Shown here: piece by piece, positions 34,641-43,634 of the stretch
Numbering within the stretch: position 1 is the stretch's first letter
Layout: each line of letters starts with the position of its first letter
Origin: an uncultured Lachnospiraceae bacterium
Lineage (GTDB): Bacteria; Bacillota; Clostridia; Lachnospirales; Lachnospiraceae
Assembly (NCBI GenBank): GCA_902777355.1
Contig: CACYTU010000037.1
Location: 1 to 49,681, forward strand
Length of the DNA: 49,681 nucleotides
Reading direction: 5' to 3'
Made by a program: the position numbers and the translations under genes
The notes under the pieces: model-generated
The model's database searches: none
Told to the model about the DNA's origin: nothing
Seen by the model: the letters and a program-made list of their open reading frames with translations, nothing else

Positions 34641-34665
34641 GCAGGGGGCTGAATGATAGCCCCCT
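34641..34665 (-). terminator. Hairpin after the sugar ABC permease operon
   Basis: CAGGGGGCT-7 nt-AGCCCCCTG, followed on the minus strand by CATTTTCTTT. It may end the SBP-permease transcript before the DUF624-GH32 pair. Confidence 0.65.
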
Positions 34666-34694
34666 GCGTGTTACTATTCACGGTCTCCACGTTC

Positions 34695-34832
34695 GAGGTG
34701 TTTTTGCATGGGTTTTTCATGCAAAAACCTGAGAATAACGGCGTTTGCCCATGCTCGAAGAGCATTTGGGATGGGCAGACGCGGGGTACGATCACAGTTC
34801 CAAAGGGACTGTGAGCAGTAACCCCTGCATTC
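34695..34832. ncRNA. Chain of three hairpins (candidate structured repeat)
   Basis: Three adjacent folds: TTTTTGCATG-7 nt-CATGCAAAAA (34701-34727); GCGT-t-TGCCCATGCTC-gaa-GAGCAT ... TGGGCA-g-ACGC (34741-34782); and GGGGTAC ... CACAGTTCC-aaa-GGGACTGTG ... GTAACCCC (34784-34825). The overlapping ORFs look non-protein-like. It lies just past the permease stop at 34868, so it may be a 3' RNA element or an interspersed repeat. Confidence 0.55.
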
Positions 34833-34867
34833 TCACTCCTGAAAATCAGCACTATACCTGCCTTTTA

Positions 34868-35731
34868 TTAACCCTTGACTGCGCCGGATGTAACTCCTTC
34901 CACGATAAATCTCTGAAGGAAGACATACAGAATCAGTATCGGCAGCATGGCAAGCAGAAGAGCCGCCATGACCAGTCCGATATCAGTCGAATAAGTGCCA
35001 TAGAAAGCCTGTGTGGCAATCGGAATCGTGTACAGCTCCTTTTTGGTCAATACCAGGCTGGGCAGCAGATAATCGTTCCAGAATGCCATCGCGTCGATGA
35101 TTGCGACAGTCGCGACCGTAGGCTTGAGCAGCGGGAATACGATCTTCCAGAATGTCTGCCAGCGCGAGCATCCATCGATCAGAGCCGCCTCTTCCAGATC
35201 CAGCGGGATGTTGGTGTGGATCGCTCCATGGAACATGAATGTCGCCATAGATACAGAAAAACCGGTATGCATGAGGATCAATGTCAGCCTGTGGTTCAGG
35301 ACACCAAGTGTTCCGCCATACACGGAAACCAGCGGAACCATCAAAACCTGAAAAGGAATGACCATCGATGCGATCATAGCCGAGAAGAGCAGAGTACACG
35401 CAAACCACTTCTGATTGCGTACGAGGACAAACGAAGCCATCGATGAGACAAGGATCGTAAGCACAGTGGAAATGATGGTAATAATGGCAGAGTTGGTGAA
35501 CACCTGCCAGAAGTTCATCTTCTTCATGGCTTCCGGGAAATTCTTTAAAGTGAACCCGTGTTTTCCGATCAGAGACAGCGGATCAGTAGTGATATCTGCC
35601 TTTGTCTTAAACACGTTGATCACGACAAGAATAAACGGGGCGATAAAGCAGATAAAAAGAACGAGCAGCACGATCCACATGATCGCTTTCATTACTTTTT
35701 TATTTCTTGCAGCTTTTTCGTTCTCGGTCAT
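34868..35731 (-). CDS. Sugar ABC transporter permease, MalG type
   Basis: A 287-residue permease with six membrane helices. The EAA motif that docks the ATPase is EEAALIDGCSRWQTFWKIVFPLLKP in its usual position near residue 190. N-terminal IAPFILVVINVFKTKADI and C-terminal LQRFIVEGVTSGAVKG are typical of CUT1 family oligosaccharide importers. Its start shares a base with the stop of the upstream permease (TAATG), so the two are coupled. The matching ATPase is the MsmK-type protein at 39452-40606. Confidence 0.95.
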   Translation of the reverse strand: MTENEKAARNKKVMKAIMWIVLLVLFICFIAPFILVVINVFKTKADITTDPLSLIGKHGFTLKNFPEAMKKMNFWQVFTNSAIITIISTVLTILVSSMASFVLVRNQKWFACTLLFSAMIASMVIPFQVLMVPLVSVYGGTLGVLNHRLTLILMHTGFSVSMATFMFHGAIHTNIPLDLEEAALIDGCSRWQTFWKIVFPLLKPTVATVAIIDAMAFWNDYLLPSLVLTKKELYTIPIATQAFYGTYSTDIGLVMAALLLAMLPILILYVFLQRFIVEGVTSGAVKG

Positions 35732-36609
35732 TATGCAGCCACCTCCCCTTTCTTGCCGATATACACTTGCGTGATGCCTATAACCGCGCAGATCACGAAC
35801 AGGATCAGCGCCTCAGCCTGGCCAAGTCCGTAATTCTTGTATGTAAATGCCTGATTATAGACGTGCATAGCTGCCATGACGGAGGATCCGAAAGGTTCGC
35901 CCTTTGTCAAAGACAGGTTCACATCGTAGACAACAAAGCATCTTGTTATAGCGAGGAAGATACACTGGACGAAAGATGCGCGCATCAGCGGTATGGTAAC
36001 ATTCCACATAGCCTGCGACGGTGTGCACCCGTCAATCATAGCCGCTTCTTTCAATGAATCGGAAACACTCATAAAGCCGGCGACATAAATCAGCATCATG
36101 TAACCCGCATATTGCCAGACCGAGACAAGGATCAGGCAGAACATGGCTCCGTTCGTAGTTGAAAGCAGTGAATTTGTTGATCCTCCGCTTATACTGTTGG
36201 CGATTGCCACAAACGCGCGGTTAAAAACGAATTTCCAGATATATCCGAGGACGATACCTCCGATCAGGTTGGGAATGAAGAATCCTGCGCGGAAGAAATT
36301 CTGTCCTTTAATACCGCTTGTCACCAGATATGCCAATGCAAACGCAACGATATTGATCAGGATAACAGAAAACAGAGAATAGATTGCTGTCCGTCCGAGA
36401 GCATGCCAATAATCGCTGTCCGCAAAAGCAGCGGCATAATTGGCAAATTTTACGAACGGTTTCACTTTTGAAACACCGTCCCAGCTGGTAAACGTCAGAT
36501 AAATACCGTAAACAAACGGGATAACCATAACGCTGAAGAAAAGAGCGGCAGCAGGTCCTGCAAACATCAGAAACTGTTTGACCTTATAAGACATGGAGTT
36601 TACTTTCAT
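35731..36609 (-). CDS. Sugar ABC transporter permease, MalF type
   Basis: A 292-residue permease partner. FAGPAAALFFSVMVIPFVYGIYLTFTSWDG forms the first helix, and the EAA motif is KEAAMIDGCTPSQAMWNVTIPLMRA. It belongs to the CUT1 family like its downstream neighbour. ATG 36609 has AAGAAGGGGA-type purines upstream. A stem-loop of 14 bp separates it from the binding-protein gene. Confidence 0.95.
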   Translation of the reverse strand: MKVNSMSYKVKQFLMFAGPAAALFFSVMVIPFVYGIYLTFTSWDGVSKVKPFVKFANYAAAFADSDYWHALGRTAIYSLFSVILINIVAFALAYLVTSGIKGQNFFRAGFFIPNLIGGIVLGYIWKFVFNRAFVAIANSISGGSTNSLLSTTNGAMFCLILVSVWQYAGYMMLIYVAGFMSVSDSLKEAAMIDGCTPSQAMWNVTIPLMRASFVQCIFLAITRCFVVYDVNLSLTKGEPFGSSVMAAMHVYNQAFTYKNYGLGQAEALILFVICAVIGITQVYIGKKGEVAA

Positions 36610-36630
36610 GGTGTCCCCTTCTTATTGGCA

Positions 36631-36669
36631 GAATGCAGGGACCTCACGGTGACGCAGGTCCCTGCATTC
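36631..36669. other. Intercistronic stem-loop between binding protein and permease
   Basis: GAATGCAGGGACCT-11 nt-AGGTCCCTGCATTC: 14 perfect pairs, no T-run. In sugar ABC operons such stems stabilise the binding-protein mRNA and give it excess over the permeases; that role is inferred here. Confidence 0.7.
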
Positions 36670-36791
36670 AGTTGTACAGTTGATAAATGTCCAGATTCTA
36701 AGGAACTGTTGAAACTGTTCATGGTGTGCTTTACACATGATTCACACAGCATCCTGGACTATCGGTTCCTTACAGGAACACGGCAGTTATA

Positions 36792-38093
36792 TCAGTGTGC
36801 ACCCACTTCTGCTGTTTTCCAGTAGTCAGTAATCTCAGCCGCAAAATCTGCCCGCTTGATCGAATCGGATAAATATTTCTGGAAAATGGCGCCCGCCTTT
36901 GCGTAATGATCATCCGGAAGGTAATTATAGTTGGGGATCAGTGCATCCGCATCCGTATAGGCCTTGACAGATGCGCCAAGAGGATCGGTAACCGAAAGAG
37001 TGATGTTGGAATATGCAGGAACAAGCGCGCACTTGTTGACGATAAAGTCCTGTCCTTCCTCATCATAGACAAGCCAGTTGAGGAAATCTTTTGCAGCCTG
37101 CTGCTGTTCCGGGGAAGTATTATCGGAAGAATCGATAAAGAAATACTTGGAGCCTCCGCCCACAAGCTTCTCATTTGTTCCGTCACCGCTGTTGTTGGGA
37201 ACAGGCATCATGCCCATGTTCTCAGAATAATCATATTCATTGATCACGGACCAATCCCAGTTTCCTCCGAACATAAAGGCGATCTCGCCTTCTGCCAGTT
37301 TCTGCTCTGTGATCTCACGCTCTGCGGAAATGGCACCCTCTTTCGCATAGTTGTAGGCTTTGAGAACATCAAATGTATCCATAAGCGCATTAAACTTGGG
37401 ATCGTCAGCAAGCTTGATGGAGCCATCCTTGATTCCCGCTATAAAGGCATCCGGATCTTCCTGCTGTTCGTACACTTCCGCGAGGAAATGCGCAGCCAGA
37501 GACCAGTCCTCCTTCATAACGCCGGTAGGAGCAGCCATTCCTCCAGCTACAAGCTCATCGCAAATGGCTTTGAAGTCCTCAGTAGTCTTGATCGAGGCGG
37601 GATCAAAGTCTTTACCTAAAGTATTTTTGATCGCATCCGCATTATAAATAATGCCGCGCGCTTCGATACAGACCGGGAATCCATAGACTTTGTCATCGAT
37701 CGTGATTTCCTGTGTAGTATCATTCACCCAGTCCTGATCCGAAAGATCCAGAGCGTGCTCTGCCGCAAGCGCATATACATCCTTGGCGTCTACCATGGAG
37801 AGTGTATAGGGCTCATTGGAAGCATATTTCGTGGACAGATGAGCTGCCACTGTATCGCTGGAATAATAGACCTCGACGCCGACGCCTGTCTTCTCAGTAT
37901 ACTCCGCCGCCATCTCTTCCATCTGGCTCTGAATTTCCATCTTAGAGTTGAATATTGTGATATTGACACCGGTGCTCTCCGCACCGCCGCCTGAAGCTGC
38001 ACCTGAGCCGCCTCCGCAGCCTGCAAGCGCACCCACCACAATCGCTGCCGCCAGGAAAGCTGCAGCTGCCTTCCTGATATTCCTGTAAATCAT
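36792..38093 (-). CDS. Sugar ABC transporter substrate-binding lipoprotein
   Basis: A 433-residue family 1 solute-binding protein. The signal peptide ends at ALAGCGGG (lipobox, Cys about 25), followed by a Gly/Ser/Ala linker. Then come NITIFNSKMEIQSQMEEMAAEY, KVYGFPVCIEARGIIYNADAI, EKLAEGEIAFMFGGNWDWSVI-like sequence and FLNWLVYDEEGQDFIVNKCALVPAY. ATG 38093 has GGGAGG six bases upstream; a longer in-frame start lacks a signal. It is first in the operon with the two permeases, right behind the LacI operator. It likely binds alpha-galactoside or sucrose-type oligosaccharides, judged from neighbours. Confidence 0.95.
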   Translation of the reverse strand: MIYRNIRKAAAAFLAAAIVVGALAGCGGGSGAASGGGAESTGVNITIFNSKMEIQSQMEEMAAEYTEKTGVGVEVYYSSDTVAAHLSTKYASNEPYTLSMVDAKDVYALAAEHALDLSDQDWVNDTTQEITIDDKVYGFPVCIEARGIIYNADAIKNTLGKDFDPASIKTTEDFKAICDELVAGGMAAPTGVMKEDWSLAAHFLAEVYEQQEDPDAFIAGIKDGSIKLADDPKFNALMDTFDVLKAYNYAKEGAISAEREITEQKLAEGEIAFMFGGNWDWSVINEYDYSENMGMMPVPNNSGDGTNEKLVGGGSKYFFIDSSDNTSPEQQQAAKDFLNWLVYDEEGQDFIVNKCALVPAYSNITLSVTDPLGASVKAYTDADALIPNYNYLPDDHYAKAGAIFQKYLSDSIKRADFAAEITDYWKTAEVGAH

Positions 38094-38154
38094 TTTTTCC
38101 TCCCTTCCCCATTTCGGCAGACCTTTTCTGTCGAAACATGTGCAAATTGACGAA

Positions 38155-38206
38155 AGTAACCGGTTACTCATAGAATACAATTAGCATATTCCCCAAATAA
38201 AGTCAA
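38155..38206 (-). promoter_or_regulatory. Promoter and LacI operator of the sugar ABC operon
   Basis: On the minus strand TTGACT (38201-38206), 17 bases, TAATTG (38178-38183), then the perfect palindrome AGTAACCGGTTACT at 38155-38168, just downstream of the expected start of transcription. A repressor there would block elongation. The LacI gene diverges from the same region. Confidence 0.75.
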
Positions 38207-38317
38207 TAGTTAATAGAACCATCCAACACATTCAACAATTTGCAGACCGCTCGTGTTATACTAATGCAAAAATGCAGTACAATACCCCACGCTTTAATAG
38301 AAGAACCAGGAAATAAC

Positions 38318-39343
38318 ATGGGTGAAAAAAGAGTTACTTTCAAAGACATCGCCGATCACACAGGCTTTTCAAAAACTACGATCTCCCGCTATTTTAATAA
38401 GCCCGATTATCTGACCCCCGAGAACCGGCAAAAGATTTCCATGGCGCTCAAAGAGCTCCATTACAAAGAAAACAAAGTCGCTCAGATTCTCGCCAGGGGA
38501 GAGACCAATTTCATAGGCCTGATCGTCCCTCACATGTTCATGAGTTTTTACTCTCATTTACTGGACAGGTTTCTGCACACCTATGATCATTTCGACTATA
38601 AGTTCCTTGTTTTTTCCGGTGGAGCCGATCCGGTTTCGGAGAGGAAATATATCAGGGAACTTCTGAGCTATCAGATTGAAGGCCTCGTTATACTCAGTCA
38701 TATGATTCCTTCGGAAGAACTTGCTTCTTATGACATCCCGGTTGTCGCCATTGAGCGGGAAGACCGCGCCATCAGCAGCGTCAACACAGACAATTACACC
38801 GGCGGAGTAATGGCAACAGAATTGCTGATCAGAAATCAATGTGACCAGCTGATCTATGTCTGCACGGATTCCCGGCAGGAGGTCCCTTCCTATGACCGGT
38901 ACAGAGGTTTTCTGGACACCTGTCAAAAAAACGGAATTGCCCAGGATGCCTTTTTCCGCGACTCGATCTTTTCATACCAGATGATGTACCAGTTTTCAGA
39001 ACATGCGTTGAATTGCATCTGCAATAGCCACGATGGAAAGAAAAAGGGGATTTTCTGCAGCAACGATGTCACTGCGAATATAATGCTTAACCTCCTGTTC
39101 CGGAAGTACGGCTGCCTGCCTGACGATTTCCGCATCATCGGATTTGATGATTCTCCCACTGCACAGGAATCGGTCCTCCCCCTCAGCAGCATCAGACAGC
39201 AGATCGATCTGATCGTAGCTGAAGCAATGAGAATTCTGGACAGCCAGATAAGGGCCCGGAAGGACGATCCTTCGTGTATTCTTCAGCCGAAGCACAGTCT
39301 TATTGAGCCTCAGCTGATCATAAGACAGACAACATCCGGATAA
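38318..39343 (+). CDS. LacI family transcriptional regulator
   Basis: A 341-residue regulator. The HTH and hinge are TFKDIADHTGFSKTTISRYFNKPDYLTPENRQKI, ending in LHYKENKVAQILARGETN; a sugar-binding core follows (GLIVPHMFMSFYSHLLDRFL, VVAIEREDRAISSVNTDNYTGG, IIGFDDSPTAQESVLPLSSIRQ). ATG 38318 has AGGAA five bases upstream; a longer start at 38240 is not supported. It sits between the divergent binding-protein gene and the convergent ATPase gene. The palindromes GTAACCGGTTAC at 38155, 40867/40893 and 44812 are its likely targets. The inducer is probably a metabolite of the imported sugar. Confidence 0.94.
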   Translation: MGEKRVTFKDIADHTGFSKTTISRYFNKPDYLTPENRQKISMALKELHYKENKVAQILARGETNFIGLIVPHMFMSFYSHLLDRFLHTYDHFDYKFLVFSGGADPVSERKYIRELLSYQIEGLVILSHMIPSEELASYDIPVVAIEREDRAISSVNTDNYTGGVMATELLIRNQCDQLIYVCTDSRQEVPSYDRYRGFLDTCQKNGIAQDAFFRDSIFSYQMMYQFSEHALNCICNSHDGKKKGIFCSNDVTANIMLNLLFRKYGCLPDDFRIIGFDDSPTAQESVLPLSSIRQQIDLIVAEAMRILDSQIRARKDDPSCILQPKHSLIEPQLIIRQTTSG

Positions 39344-39367
39344 AACATGAAACGGCCGTGTCATAAA

Positions 39368-39420
39368 AAGCAGCTGCCTATCCTTTTTGTTTTCGCGAAA
39401 GGATAGGCAGCTGCTTCTTT
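39368..39420. terminator. Bidirectional terminator between LacI and MsmK genes
   Basis: AAGCAGCTGCCTATCCTTT pairs with AAAGGATAGGCAGCTGCTT (19 bp) around an 11-nt loop. Plus-strand tail CTTTT; minus-strand tail TTTTTATG. A short family C fragment (aaacggccgtgtcataaa) abuts it at 39350. Confidence 0.88.
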
Positions 39421-39451
39421 TGGTTCAGATTAATAAATACCCTGACGCTTA

Positions 39452-40606
39452 TTAGAAATCGTATGTCATGCACTTGGGTGAATGTGCTGCTACTGAATCC
39501 GCATCATACCAGACCAGGTTGTTGCCCGTTTCTTTTTCGAACAGTTGGATCAGTTCAGGGCTTGTGGTATAGTTGACAGTCTTTCCAATGGAGACGTCCA
39601 TGTCAAGGCCGACGGTCTGCAGGACCATGACTACGTCATCGCCTTCGCAGTTCACATGAAGGTCAACCTCGGAACCCAGCATTTCGGAGACTTCGATCTC
39701 ACCCTTGAGCTGTCCTTCGCCGATCCTGATGTGCTGAGGGCGAATACCGCAGACGACATCGCAAGGCTGCTGACCTTTCTGTTTCAGTGCCTTCTGCTGG
39801 AAATCACTGAGCTTGTACTCAACGCCCTTGATCACAGCGTAGTAGACGCCATTCCTGCATTCCAGCTTGCAGTTGTCAAAGAAGTTCATGACCGGCATGC
39901 CGATAAAGCCTGCGACAAACAGGTTGACCGGGCGGTCAAAAAGGTCCTGAGGAGTTCCGATCTGGTTCACATATCCGTCTTTCATGATGACGATACGATC
40001 GCCGAGGGTCATTGCCTCAGTCTGGTCATGAGTGACATACATGAATGTCGTGTTGATCCTCTTGCGGAGTTTGATGATCTCCGCGCGCATCTGGTTACGC
40101 AGTTTTGCGTCCAGGTTGGAGAGCGGCTCGTCCATCAGGAATACCTTCGGATCACGGACCATCGCTCTTCCAATGGCAACACGCTGACGCTGTCCGCCGG
40201 AGAGTGCCTTCGGCTTACGCTCAAGATACTGCGTAATGTCAAGGATCTCCGCCACTTCGCGGACTTTTTTGTCAATCTCGGCCTCCGGTGTCTTTTTGAG
40301 TTTCAGCGCAAATGCCATGTTTTCATAAACAGACATGTGCGGATACAGTGCATAGTTCTGGAAGACCATCGCGATATCGCGGTCCTTCGCGGCAATATCA
40401 TTGACCAGTTTCCCGTCAATGTAGAGTTCGCCGCCGGAAATTTCTTCGAGGCCTGCCACCATACGCAGGGACGTCGACTTTCCGCATCCGGACGGTCCGA
40501 CCAGCACGATAAACTCCTTATCATCGATATGGAGGTTAAAATCATGCACTGCCGTAACCTTGTTGTCGTACACCTTCTTCATGTTTTTGATTAACACTTC
40601 AGACAT
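39452..40606 (-). CDS. Sugar ABC transporter ATP-binding protein (MsmK/UgpC type)
   Basis: A 384-residue ATPase of the CUT1 group. Walker [10 protein letters not shown] (about 36), Q-loop MVFQNYALYPHMSVYENMAF, signature LSGGQRQRVAIGRAM, Walker B VFLMDEPLSNLDAKLR, and His in YVTHDQTEA. The C-terminal third is the regulatory/OB domain (VVCGIRPQHIRIGE). ATG 40606 was chosen over GTG 40693 because the protein then begins with the usual MSEVLIKNMKKVYD. MsmK-type ATPases often serve several importers; here it is expected to power the MalF/MalG-like permeases at 34868-36609. It is transcribed alone from a region carrying LacI operators. Confidence 0.96.
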   Translation of the reverse strand: MSEVLIKNMKKVYDNKVTAVHDFNLHIDDKEFIVLVGPSGCGKSTSLRMVAGLEEISGGELYIDGKLVNDIAAKDRDIAMVFQNYALYPHMSVYENMAFALKLKKTPEAEIDKKVREVAEILDITQYLERKPKALSGGQRQRVAIGRAMVRDPKVFLMDEPLSNLDAKLRNQMRAEIIKLRKRINTTFMYVTHDQTEAMTLGDRIVIMKDGYVNQIGTPQDLFDRPVNLFVAGFIGMPVMNFFDNCKLECRNGVYYAVIKGVEYKLSDFQQKALKQKGQQPCDVVCGIRPQHIRIGEGQLKGEIEVSEMLGSEVDLHVNCEGDDVVMVLQTVGLDMDVSIGKTVNYTTSPELIQLFEKETGNNLVWYDADSVAAHSPKCMTYDF

Positions 40607-40861
40607 TTTTCCGGCCCTGACATCCCAGCCTCCGCTAACGAATGCCTCACAAATACCCGGTAAAAGAGTAAATGCATTACGACAGGTCTCCACACTGCCG
40701 CACCGTGAGCCGCACGGGTCTTCTCCTTTTCTTTACTTGTCCGCTGCCCATGCCGTGGAGTGAAACAGCGTCAAGGTATTTGATAAAAATATAGCAAACT
40801 AACTCAACGCTTAACATGTGATAATGTCAGTTCTATATGTAAAAATGTGCGGTTTGTATAC

Positions 40862-40904
40862 AAAAAGTAACCGGTTACCCCTTTGTCGGGGGAACCGGTT
40901 ACTT
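40862..40904 (-). promoter_or_regulatory. Composite double operator and terminator hairpin
   Basis: Two operators, GTAACCGGTTAC at 40867-40878 and GGAACCGGTTACT at 40891-40903, face each other. Together they make a hairpin: AAAGTAACCGGTT with AACCGGTTACTTT (13 bp) plus CCCC/GGGG, followed on the minus strand by TTTTTG. It lies between the GH36 stop (41020) and the MsmK start (40606). It can act as an operator for MsmK and as a terminator for GH36. Confidence 0.72.
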
Positions 40905-41019
40905 TGACGGGAAGCTGCCATGGGGGGGCCTCGTCTTTTTGAAGTTGGTCCTGAAGCCGGTCCGGAGCTTTTTGAAGAGATTTAGATGGTCTATGCTCCC
41001 CCCGCCGGAGATACTATTA

Positions 41020-43263
41020 TCATGAAATCCGGCGGAAATACAGCTGGAAGGCAGGGTAATCTCCGGTCACAAGCGGGAAGGTATAGCCGGCGTTCATCAG
41101 CATGGCTCCGCTGAAGGTCTTTCTCCACTCCCGGTAAGGAATTTCGGAGGGGATGACGCACTGGTGCCCTGCAGACTCGTCCGTAAGTTCATAGACCGCG
41201 TCCGGATCCAGGCCTTTGAGACGGATGTTTATGAGCGCCGCATTGGGCTGGATATCGGTGATGACCAGATTCAGAAGTGTCTCGCTCCTGTCCTCCGCAG
41301 TGAACTGCCACGCCTCATAGGCCTCCTCACCAATATTTGTGAGGCGGTAATACAGTCCTCCCTGGATCAGATCGTAATGCTTCCTGAATATACCAATCTG
41401 CTCCCTGACCTCCTCTTTTTCCTCATCGGTCAGTTTGGAGGGATCCAGCTCATATCCGAAGGTCCCGGACATGGCGACAACGGCCCTCGTGTGGAAAGGT
41501 GTTTTCCGGCCGGTCTGATGGTTGGGTGAGGCGGAGACGTGGGCGCCGACTGTACTCACGGGATAGCCGAAGGAAGAACCGTACTGAATACTCAGCCGCT
41601 TGATAGGATCTGTGTCGTCCGAGCACCAGATCTGAGGGGAATAGCACATGATCCCCGCATCAAAGCGGGATCCTCCGCCGGCGCAGCCCTCCAGCAGCAC
41701 GTTCGGGAAGTTTGTTGTCACACGGTTCATCAGATCATAGATGCCCAGCACATATCTGTGCAATACCTCTCCCTGCCTTCCGGCAGGCAGGACAGCTGAG
41801 TAAGCATCAGAGATCGACCGGTTCATATCCCATTTGAGATACTCAATATTACATTCATTGAATAATTTTTCGATCCGCTCGTAGAGATAATCGACGACCT
41901 CACGGCGGGACATATCCAGGACCAGCTGGTTTCTGGAGCGTGTCGGTACTCTTCCGGGCATGGCAAAGGCCCAGTCAGGATGATGCCGGTAAAGATCCGA
42001 ATCTTCATTCACCATTTCAGGCTCCATCCAGATTCCGAACCGCAGGCCTTTTGCGTTGACCTGCTCTACCAGGCTCTTAAGTCCGCCTTTGATCTTATTT
42101 TCGTTGGCAAACCAGTCCCCCAGACCGCTGTCGTCGCTGTCTCTTTTGCCGAACCAGCCGTCGTCCAGGACCAGCATCTCGATCCCCATCTTCGCGGCTT
42201 CATCCGCGATCTCAAGGAGCTTTTCACTGGTAAATCCAAAATAGGTGGCTTCCCAGTTGTTGATCAGAACCGGCCTTCTGGCAAACTGATATTTTCCGCG
42301 GCAGACATGATGACGGATGAACCGGTGATAGCAGTGAGACATCGATGTCAGGCCCCGGTCTGTAAAGGTCATGATCACTTCAGGGGTCTCGAATTCTTCG
42401 CCCGGCTGCAGGGTCCACGCAAACTGGTCGTCATGGATCCCCATGGCGATTCTGACGCTTTCAAACTGATCCAGCTCCACATCTGCCCTGAAACCGCCGG
42501 AATAGACCAGCATGAATCCGTAGCAGTCGCCGTGGTCTTCATCCGCCCTGCGGCCGCAGAGGACCACGAACGGGTTCTCCTGGTGACTGGATGTATTCCT
42601 GGTCGATTGCACTGTTTTCACCAGATGGGTCAGACGCTCACGTTCTACCTGGCGCTCAAGGGTATGCTTTCCATGAAAATGGATCAGGTCCCACCTGCCG
42701 TAGGGGATATCCAGCGACATGGATAAAGCTTTGTTTAGAATGATATTTGACTTTGCCCCGTTGCGGAACCTGACAGCTCTTGTGATGATATCTTTTTTCT
42801 CAAAGACGCCGAAGAGAAGTTCCGCGCTCAGTTTTGTGACCGGATCTTCGAGGAAGACGGACAAAGTCTCCGCTTCACTCTCATCTCCATAAGATGCAGG
42901 CAGGCTCTGAAAGCTGTATTTTCCCCTGGCAATGGAATGGGAGACATACCTGAAATCCGCTCCATAGCTCCCGTCGGCATTTTGCACAGCAAGCGAGCTG
43001 ATCCGAAAATCTCCGACACCATAGCCTGTATATTCCTGCGGCATTGTGTTAAATGAGATTCTTCTGCTCGGATATGCCTCGTCGGGGTTGCCCGCACAGG
43101 CTCTGTCATAATCCTGATACAGATAGCTCATATCCTGCCCCTGTATCTTTTTTCCGTAATACAAATGCTGCAGAAAACCGTGCGGGTCCACCCGCAGCTG
43201 GTAGGTCGTGTGCAGCGTATCAATTGTTATGGTCCTGCTCTCTTTCTGATATTGAATACTCAT
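41020..43263 (-). CDS. Alpha-galactosidase, GH36
   Basis: A 747-residue alpha-galactosidase. An N-terminal beta-sandwich (1-310, TYQLRVDPHGFLQHLYYGK) precedes the TIM barrel, with NNWEATYFGF, LVLDDGWFGKRDSDDSGLGDW, RFGIWMEPEMVNEDSDLYR, the nucleophile Asp in YLKWDMNRSISD (about 450) and the acid/base Asp in IWCSDDTDPIKRL (about 515). It removes terminal galactose from melibiose, raffinose and stachyose. No signal peptide, so it acts on imported sugar. ATG 43263 has CAGGAG six bases upstream, and this ribosome site is tandemly doubled. It likely works with GH32 and GH13 of this locus. Confidence 0.96.
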   Translation of the reverse strand: MSIQYQKESRTITIDTLHTTYQLRVDPHGFLQHLYYGKKIQGQDMSYLYQDYDRACAGNPDEAYPSRRISFNTMPQEYTGYGVGDFRISSLAVQNADGSYGADFRYVSHSIARGKYSFQSLPASYGDESEAETLSVFLEDPVTKLSAELLFGVFEKKDIITRAVRFRNGAKSNIILNKALSMSLDIPYGRWDLIHFHGKHTLERQVERERLTHLVKTVQSTRNTSSHQENPFVVLCGRRADEDHGDCYGFMLVYSGGFRADVELDQFESVRIAMGIHDDQFAWTLQPGEEFETPEVIMTFTDRGLTSMSHCYHRFIRHHVCRGKYQFARRPVLINNWEATYFGFTSEKLLEIADEAAKMGIEMLVLDDGWFGKRDSDDSGLGDWFANENKIKGGLKSLVEQVNAKGLRFGIWMEPEMVNEDSDLYRHHPDWAFAMPGRVPTRSRNQLVLDMSRREVVDYLYERIEKLFNECNIEYLKWDMNRSISDAYSAVLPAGRQGEVLHRYVLGIYDLMNRVTTNFPNVLLEGCAGGGSRFDAGIMCYSPQIWCSDDTDPIKRLSIQYGSSFGYPVSTVGAHVSASPNHQTGRKTPFHTRAVVAMSGTFGYELDPSKLTDEEKEEVREQIGIFRKHYDLIQGGLYYRLTNIGEEAYEAWQFTAEDRSETLLNLVITDIQPNAALINIRLKGLDPDAVYELTDESAGHQCVIPSEIPYREWRKTFSGAMLMNAGYTFPLVTGDYPAFQLYFRRIS

Positions 43264-43267
43264 TGCT

Positions 43268-43297
43268 GACTCCTGTAACAGGGACTCCTGTAATAGG
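43268..43297 (-). repeat. 15-bp tandem duplication of the GH36 ribosome binding site
   Basis: gactcctgtaacagg followed by gactcctgtaatagg gives, on the coding strand, two CAGGAGTC sites 15 bp apart just before ATG 43263. Only the nearer one has good spacing. Confidence 0.75.
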
Positions 43298-43328
43298 GCA
43301 TAGGAGGCCAACCCGCCCCCTGCCTCCC

Positions 43329-43385
43329 GACCGGCCCGTTTCCGCCGCAAGGCGGAAAATGCATTTCACGGCACGTGTCTTAAAA
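43329..43385 (+). repeat. Family C repeat, copy 2
   Basis: GACCGGCCCGTT, TCCGCC-gcaa-GGCGGA, aaatgcatttcacggcacgt-gtcttaaa. Same order and size as 34568-34624. It lies upstream of the GH36 gene; the remaining gap up to 43634 shows only a CCGGG-ttttt-CCCGG mini-hairpin with T-run near 43533 and no gene. Confidence 0.8.
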
Positions 43386-43634
43386 AGAACGATATCTTAA
43401 ATGATAACATCATACCTTTTAAAATCCCGGGTTAACATGGAAAAATGTCATGTGCTCCTATCTATATGTGAGTTATTCGCATTCATTATAATTCTTCATT
43501 ATATTTCATTATTTTGAGGTGGTTTTGCCCGGGTTTTTCCCGGTTTTTTCCGTGCAAAGATCCGGGTTCTGAGGCGAAAATCCCATCTTGTCCGCGATTT
43601 GGAATGGACACATATTTTTTAATTTGTCCCTTCC

